Assembly: GCA_023807065.1 (NCBI GenBank) | Contig: JAJJLU010004588.1 | Location: 1 to 11,397, forward strand | DNA: 11,397 nt | Direction: 5' to 3' | Source of the DNA: Isotricha intestinalis | Taxonomy: Eukaryota; Ciliophora; Litostomatea; Vestibuliferida; Isotrichidae | Part shown: positions 7,755 through 11,397 of the stretch, piece after piece | How positions within the stretch are numbered: position 1 is the stretch's first letter | Layout of the letters: each line of letters begins with the position of its first letter | Notes under the pieces: model-generated | The model's database searches: none | What the model saw: the letters and a program-made list of their open reading frames with translations, nothing else | Told to the model about the DNA's origin: nothing | Position numbers and translations under genes: made by a program

Positions 7755-8660
7755 TCAATTATTTAGTCTTTTTTTTCTTCTTTCATCTTTTTTTTTAAAT
7801 TCTTCTTTTTGAACTTTTTCTTCATTAAAATTCCATAAAACTTTAAATTCTCCATTTATAATACTTGTACCAGTACTAGTAATAAGAACACCAGGTACTA
7901 AATATAATAAAGCAGGTTGTGCATGATTAAATAAAACCATAATTAATAAAGTAACAATAATACCAATACAATAACCAATATATGTATTAATGAAATATTT
8001 AAAATTACTATAATTCATTTTTAAATTTTTAATATTACCATTTTTTCTAATATATTGTACAATATCAAATCTTAACATTAATGCAATATATATACCAGGA
8101 ATAACAATATCACCTAATCCAATCATATTAAAATCTTTATTTTCTAATGGATTTAATATTTTAGGAAATTTTAATTTAATTGATCCATCTAAATTTTTAG
8201 CAACACTTACCATTACTTTAGTAAAAAATACCCAAAATATATCATAAAAAAAAAATAAACTTAATAATATTAATCCTATTTTATATTCTCCTAATAACAT
8301 ATTTTCAATTCCAAAAATTGAGAATGAACATCCTAAAAAATTATTTAATTGCCAATTTTTTAAAAAAAAATAAAGTAAACCAATTACACTTCCCATACAA
8401 AATGTAATAATATCTAATTGATAAACTGAAGTTTCTTTTTCAACTAAAAATGGAATAACTGGAACAGTAAATATTTTTTTTTCAGAATATTTTTTAAAAA
8501 ATGAATAATTACATTTTTTTTCATTTATTAAAGCAGAAATAGAATAAGCTCCAATAATAGTAAAATAACAATGAAAAAGTATATTAATATAATCTTTATT
8601 TAAATATAATAAAAAGACCAAATAAAATTGCACTTCCAGTAACAGGAAACATCCATGCAT
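7755..8660 (-). CDS. Signal peptide peptidase, catalytic C-terminal part
   Basis: This is an intramembrane aspartyl protease of the presenilin/SPP family (GxGD type), which cleaves signal-peptide remnants and type II membrane segments in the ER membrane. The real protein enters this frame at about residue 22 (base 8597); the first 21 residues are an out-of-frame overlap with the N-terminal part. All signatures are present: YD at 139-140 (FFFYDIFWVF), GLGD at 181-184 with catalytic Asp codon 8111-8109, and QPALLYLVPG at 248-257. The segment VMVSVAKNLDGSIKLKFP also matches the family closely. Several hydrophobic segments fit the multi-pass topology. The C-terminus is highly basic (KKKDERRKKRLNN) and cytosolic in this family; it lacks an exact KKxx ER-retention signal. 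The stop is TGA with a TAA three codons later. Joined to the upstream part, the protein is about 366 residues, close to human SPP (377). Confidence 0.93.
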   Translation of the reverse strand: MHGCFLLLEVQFYLVFLLYLNKDYINILFHCYFTIIGAYSISALINEKKCNYSFFKKYSEKKIFTVPVIPFLVEKETSVYQLDIITFCMGSVIGLLYFFLKNWQLNNFLGCSFSIFGIENMLLGEYKIGLILLSLFFFYDIFWVFFTKVMVSVAKNLDGSIKLKFPKILNPLENKDFNMIGLGDIVIPGIYIALMLRFDIVQYIRKNGNIKNLKMNYSNFKYFINTYIGYCIGIIVTLLIMVLFNHAQPALLYLVPGVLITSTGTSIINGEFKVLWNFNEEKVQKEEFKKKDERRKKRLNN

Positions 8661-8856
8661 CTTTTTGTTTCATTGCTTCTATTTCTTCTTTTTGTTCTTC
8701 TGTAAATATTTTTGATGATTTAACATATCCAATATATACTAAACAAGTTGATAAAAATGTCATAAATAAAGGATTTATATGAATATATGTATCTAATATA
8801 TGAGAAAGTGATAGTAATATATATGCAATTGGAGTAAATGAATCTCCTTCAATCAT
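8596..8856 (-). CDS. Signal peptide peptidase, N-terminal part
   Basis: The ATG at 8856 opens the signal peptide peptidase gene. Two hydrophobic stretches come first (TPIAYILLSLSHIL and PLFMTFLSTCLVYIGYV), then a charged loop (EEQKEEIEAMKQKDAW) and the start of the next membrane segment (FPVTGSAILFGLFIIFK). In animal SPP the same position reads as a charged loop ending ARFP followed by a membrane segment. The frame stops at TAA 8596-8598, directly after AAA. Skipping the single T at 8598 joins ...IIFK to KDYINIL..., matching the conserved EYINLL region of the family without losing any membrane segment. A 25-base GT-AG intron could be drawn here, but it would delete part of that membrane segment. 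The break is therefore best seen as one extra base or a +1 shift, not an intron. It lies divergent to the 9049 gene with 192 bases between the starts. Confidence 0.88.
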   Translation of the reverse strand: MIEGDSFTPIAYILLSLSHILDTYIHINPLFMTFLSTCLVYIGYVKSSKIFTEEQKEEIEAMKQKDAWMFPVTGSAILFGLFIIFK

Positions 8857-9048
8857 ATTTAATAAATAAATAATTTTAATTTATTTTATTTATATATATT
8901 AATATTATTTTATCATATTATAATTTTTTAATATTTAAATTGAATAATAATTTTTATTGATTAAAATTTATTATTTGTCTTATAAATTCTTTTAACTTTT
9001 ATTTTATTTTATTATATATTTTGAATAATTAAAATAAAAAAATATAAA
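8857..9048. promoter_or_regulatory. Divergent intergenic region between the SPP and B-box/propeller genes
   Basis: 192 bases of A/T-rich DNA separate two start codons that point away from each other, so both promoters and 5' leaders must lie here or overlap. No TATA box or initiator can be singled out in such sequence. Both start codons sit in A-rich context, as do the other starts in the window. Confidence 0.4.
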
Positions 9049-9567
9049 ATGAATTCAATAGAACATTTTAATAATTTAGAATATAATCAAGATTGTAATT
9101 ATAAAAATGATTATGATAAATATTATTATGATAAATTATCTGAATTAATATCTATTCCTTATATAGTTTTAAAATTTTCAAAATCAATTATTTTGATTAA
9201 ATCATATTGTACAAATAATCATGAATCAATTCTTCCATTAAATGAATTTTTAATAAAATATCATCCTTTGTATAAATATTATCAGAATTATCAATTTTGT
9301 AATAAATGTTGGATTAAATTAATTTATGGTAAAAAAACAACTAATTCTTATTTTACTAATAAATGTGATGTATGTGATATATATTTTTGCTCACATAAAT
9401 CAAATCATTGCCATAAATTAAAAACTGTAGAAAAAGAATTTTTAGAGTTGAGAAATTTATTTTTCCAATTTGTAATTTATGTCATAAATCATTATTTACC
9501 TATAGAATTAATGGATATAAATTTAAAAATGAGCTTGATTTATTTTATATTAAAAAAAATTTGTTAA
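9049..9567 (+). CDS. B-box-like zinc-finger N-terminal part of a propeller protein
   Basis: This is the N-terminal part of a gene that continues to 10925. Residues 54-72 read SYCTNNHESILPLNEFLIK, a C-x3-H element of the kind seen before B-boxes. Cys/His pairs follow: C84-x2-C87, then C106, C109, C114, H116, H120 and H122, a B-box-like cluster. True coding leaves this frame near 9448: residues after about 132 are an out-of-frame shadow. Adding one base there continues as EKFIFPICNLCHKSL, whose C-x2-C-H extends the finger region, and then as KDFQNICGKDYISLYP. The annotated stop at 9565-9567 is therefore probably not the gene's real end. The layout parallels the B-box gene at 2434-2955, suggesting a diverged paralogue. 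Zinc binding is inferred from spacing only. Confidence 0.7.
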   Translation: MNSIEHFNNLEYNQDCNYKNDYDKYYYDKLSELISIPYIVLKFSKSIILIKSYCTNNHESILPLNEFLIKYHPLYKYYQNYQFCNKCWIKLIYGKKTTNSYFTNKCDVCDIYFCSHKSNHCHKLKTVEKEFLELRNLFFQFVIYVINHYLPIELMDINLKMSLIYFILKKIC

Positions 9568-9644
9568 TCTTTAAAAATAATTTTGAAGATATGGAAAAAG
9601 ATTTTCAAAATATTTGTGGAAAAGATTATATTTCTTTATATCCT

Positions 9645-9647
9645 TAA
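9645..9647 (+). other. In-frame TAA inside the B-box/propeller gene
   Basis: The TAA sits between ...KDYISLYP and YEYYMRNNYLEIL, both protein-like and in the same frame. A CAA (Gln) at this site would restore continuity, so a C-to-T change is the simplest explanation. Together with the frame change near 9448, it gives this gene two independent lesions. Confidence 0.55.
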
Positions 9648-9659
9648 TATGAATATTAT

Positions 9660-10925
9660 ATGAGAAATAATTATTTAGAAATCTTATTGTGTGAAAATTT
9701 AATTAAAACATATTCATCATTAATTTTAAGAAAAGAAATGTATTATCAAGTAATTAAAAATATACAAAATATATTAATTTTTCCTATATTTAGATTTAAA
9801 TTTAAATTAAGTCAAATAAATGATACAAAATTATTAATTGAATATTTTAAGGAAACAAATAAATATTTATTACAGGAAGGAGATTTTAATTATAATAATT
9901 TAGTTATATTTCAAATTGATTTATCTTTTAAAATTAATTTATTTAAATCATATTCTAAAGAAGAAACAACTTTTTTTATATTTCCTGAAAAAAATTTAAT
10001 TTTTCAATTAAATAAAAATTTGAAAAAATTATATATGATTAAATATACTAAAAAAAAAATAAAAATACAATTAGATTTAATACCACAAAATATATTATAT
10101 CTTAAAGATAATCTATTTATATCTCAATATTCAGAAAAATTAATACTTTATTCTTTTGAAACAAAAGGTTTTGTAGAAAATAAAAATTTCTGTTATAATT
10201 TTAATAAAATATATTCAAAAATCATAGAAATAAAAAATAATAAATTCATTTGTTCTTCTCAAAGAGAAGTAGATTTTTTTTCATATAATCCTGATTCAAA
10301 AATGAAACTTTTATTTTTAGAAAAAAAAATTCATGATGTTGCCTTTATTAAAAGAATAAATGAGAATTTAATTCTTTTTTCATGTAAAACTTATTTTTAT
10401 TTTATGGATGATTTTGGAAAAGAAATTAAGAAAATTAATTTATATGATAAATTTTTAATTGAAAATCAAATATGTGTTTATCATAATAATTATTTAATAA
10501 TGATATCAACAAATCTAACTATTTATTTAATTGATCTTATTAGTTTAACAATTATGAAATATTTTAATTTTTATAGTTTATTGTTAAAAGAAGTTAAAAT
10601 ATATAAAGATGATATAATGTGTAGTGAAAATAATAAATCAACTTTATATTGTGGAAAATGTTTAAATAGTGAAGATATAAAAATTTTAAATAAACATGAT
10701 AACCGTCCATTGATAGTTGAGAATAAATATGGATTAATTATTTATAATAATGGATATTTTTATTTGCTATATAATGTTGAAAATAATGATACTGTGATAA
10801 TTGAGTTATATCATCAATATGGAGATATAGAAAATATGTTTTTATATGAAAAACAAATATATTTAATTCATGAGATAGAAAAATGGAATAAAGAAAAGTT
10901 CAATTATATTTCTTTTTTTGAATAA
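9660..10925 (+). CDS. Divergent beta-propeller-like C-terminal part
   Basis: The frame stays protein-like upstream of this ATG back to about 9450, apart from one TAA at 9645-9647, so the ATG at 9660 is probably internal. Residues 1-95 are helical and Asn/Lys-rich, corresponding to the linker after the B-boxes in the paralogous gene. From about residue 100, repeated strands of roughly 40 residues appear, such as KIIEIKNNKFICSSQREVDF and VAFIKRINENLILFSCKTYF. These look like degenerate WD40 blades lacking the classic GH and WD pairs. A C-x2-C lies near residues 329-332 (CGKC). The gene ends at TAA 10923-10925. Together with the 9049 part it would form a B-box/propeller protein of about 620 residues. 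Propeller assignment is by pattern, not by a diagnostic motif. Confidence 0.6.
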   Translation: MRNNYLEILLCENLIKTYSSLILRKEMYYQVIKNIQNILIFPIFRFKFKLSQINDTKLLIEYFKETNKYLLQEGDFNYNNLVIFQIDLSFKINLFKSYSKEETTFFIFPEKNLIFQLNKNLKKLYMIKYTKKKIKIQLDLIPQNILYLKDNLFISQYSEKLILYSFETKGFVENKNFCYNFNKIYSKIIEIKNNKFICSSQREVDFFSYNPDSKMKLLFLEKKIHDVAFIKRINENLILFSCKTYFYFMDDFGKEIKKINLYDKFLIENQICVYHNNYLIMISTNLTIYLIDLISLTIMKYFNFYSLLLKEVKIYKDDIMCSENNKSTLYCGKCLNSEDIKILNKHDNRPLIVENKYGLIIYNNGYFYLLYNVENNDTVIIELYHQYGDIENMFLYEKQIYLIHEIEKWNKEKFNYISFFE

Positions 10926-11091
10926 ATATTATTTATTATTTACTTTTATAATCATTTAATTGATTAGTAGGAACAAATTTAATAAATAAATATAAAAATA
11001 TAAATTATTATAAATTATATCCAAAATTCTTCTATATATAATTAAAATAAATCTATATTTTTTCAATATAAAAAAAATCAGGATAATTAAA
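10926..11091. other. Short A/T-rich intergenic region
   Basis: This stretch lies between the convergent 3' ends of the propeller gene and the minus-strand relic at 11092-11397. No conserved element is visible; only short TAAA-type runs are seen. Confidence 0.5.
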
Positions 11092-11397
11092 TTATCTATT
11101 TAAAGCATATTTTTTAGCTTCTAAATATTTATTATAAGCTTCTCCGAAAAAATCAGTATCTCCCATTAAAAAATTTCTAAAATTAGAAACTTCATTAATA
11201 TAATTATTTTTCTCTTCTTCTGGGAATTTATTATTTAAAAAATGAGTATAACCATCATTTTTTTTTTTCAAAGCTTATAATTTTTTGACAAACACTTCAT
11301 TATTATTAAATATAATATAATTCAAATTTGTTTTCTTTATAAACACCTTTAATAATTAATTCATTTTCATCATTACTACTACAACATAATCTATTAT
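11092..11397 (-). pseudogene. 3' end of an unrecognised gene, broken and cut by the window edge
   Basis: Minus-strand coding enters from the window edge as CCSSNDENELIIKGVYKEN then KFELYY. It changes frame near the TAA run at 11300-11315 and continues as NNNEVFVKKL. An in-frame TAA at 11275-11277 follows. The last 61 codons (ALKKKNDGYTHFLNNKFPE, EVSNFRNFLMGDTDFFGEAY, YLEAKKYALNR) close at TAA 11092-11094. The composition is clearly protein-like, with Gly, Asp, Glu and aromatic residues, in contrast to the A/T filler around it. No family is recognised. The internal stop falls where Gln would fit (KKL-stop-ALKKKND). Confidence that it is or was coding is moderate; function is unknown. Confidence 0.5.

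Noticed and set aside
8594..8621. 25-base GT-AG intron in the signal peptide peptidase gene
   Set aside because: It restores the frame but removes part of a conserved membrane segment; skipping one T keeps the family sequence intact.
9448..9514. GT-AG intron explaining the frame change in the second B-box/propeller gene
   Set aside because: Candidate GTAATT...TATAG boundaries either lead straight to a stop or remove the protein-like PICNLCHKSL piece; a one-base loss fits better.
1..11397. Euplotes-type code with +1 shifts, or a ciliate code with TAA/TAG as glutamine
   Set aside because: Only the SPP break fits AAA-TAA shifting; the long intact gene has no TAA/TAG at Gln positions, and several genes end cleanly at TAA or TGA.
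1..11397. CRISPR array, insertion sequence, rRNA, bacterial or phage genes
   Set aside because: No spaced identical repeats, transposase motifs, terminal inverted repeats or ribosomal RNA segments were seen on either strand.

Overview
The window looks like nuclear DNA of a very A+T-rich microbial eukaryote. Intergenic stretches are almost pure A/T, the proteins are rich in Asn, Ile and Lys, and the recognisable families are eukaryotic: a Ras GTPase, B-box/WD40 proteins, signal peptide peptidase and EF-hands. No bacterial operon structure or ribosome binding sites are seen. The longest frame (977 codons) writes every Gln as CAA/CAG, and TAA and TGA both appear as terminators, so the standard code fits best. 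The EF-hand relic recalls a family I associate with ciliates, so an A+T-rich ciliate with the standard code is my leading guess, with low confidence. An anaerobic fungus or an amoeboid protist is not excluded.

Layout. 1-107: A/T-rich, featureless. 108-895 (-): broken EF-hand gene. 897-931: run of A-tracts. 932-1261 (+): 5' portion of a Ras-type GTPase, cut off after the third GTP-binding motif. 1220-2955 (-): a two-B-box/WD40 protein, split in two by frame changes near a 12-T run and lacking its last propeller blade. 2956-3718: A/T-rich, holding a small decayed coding relic at 3384-3599 (-). 3719-6652 (+): an intact 977-residue P-loop NTPase with a possible nuclease-fold C-terminal region. 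6653-7754: 1.1 kb without a supportable gene. 7755-8856 (-): signal peptide peptidase, complete in all catalytic motifs but interrupted by a one-base shift at AAA-TAA-A. 8857-9048: short divergent intergenic region. 9049-10925 (+): a second B-box-like/propeller protein, broken by a frame change and an in-frame TAA. 11092-11397 (-): 3' end of an unrecognised broken gene.

There is no operon logic; each gene is independent. The unifying feature is the contrast between one long intact gene and a set of neighbours that are truncated or out of frame. Possible explanations are a gene-relic region, an unrearranged germline locus, or single-cell/long-read assembly artefacts. The sequence alone cannot decide between them. 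The most distinctive intact gene is the NTPase plus possible restriction-endonuclease-fold protein, an arrangement reminiscent of Crinkler and trypanosome RHS proteins.
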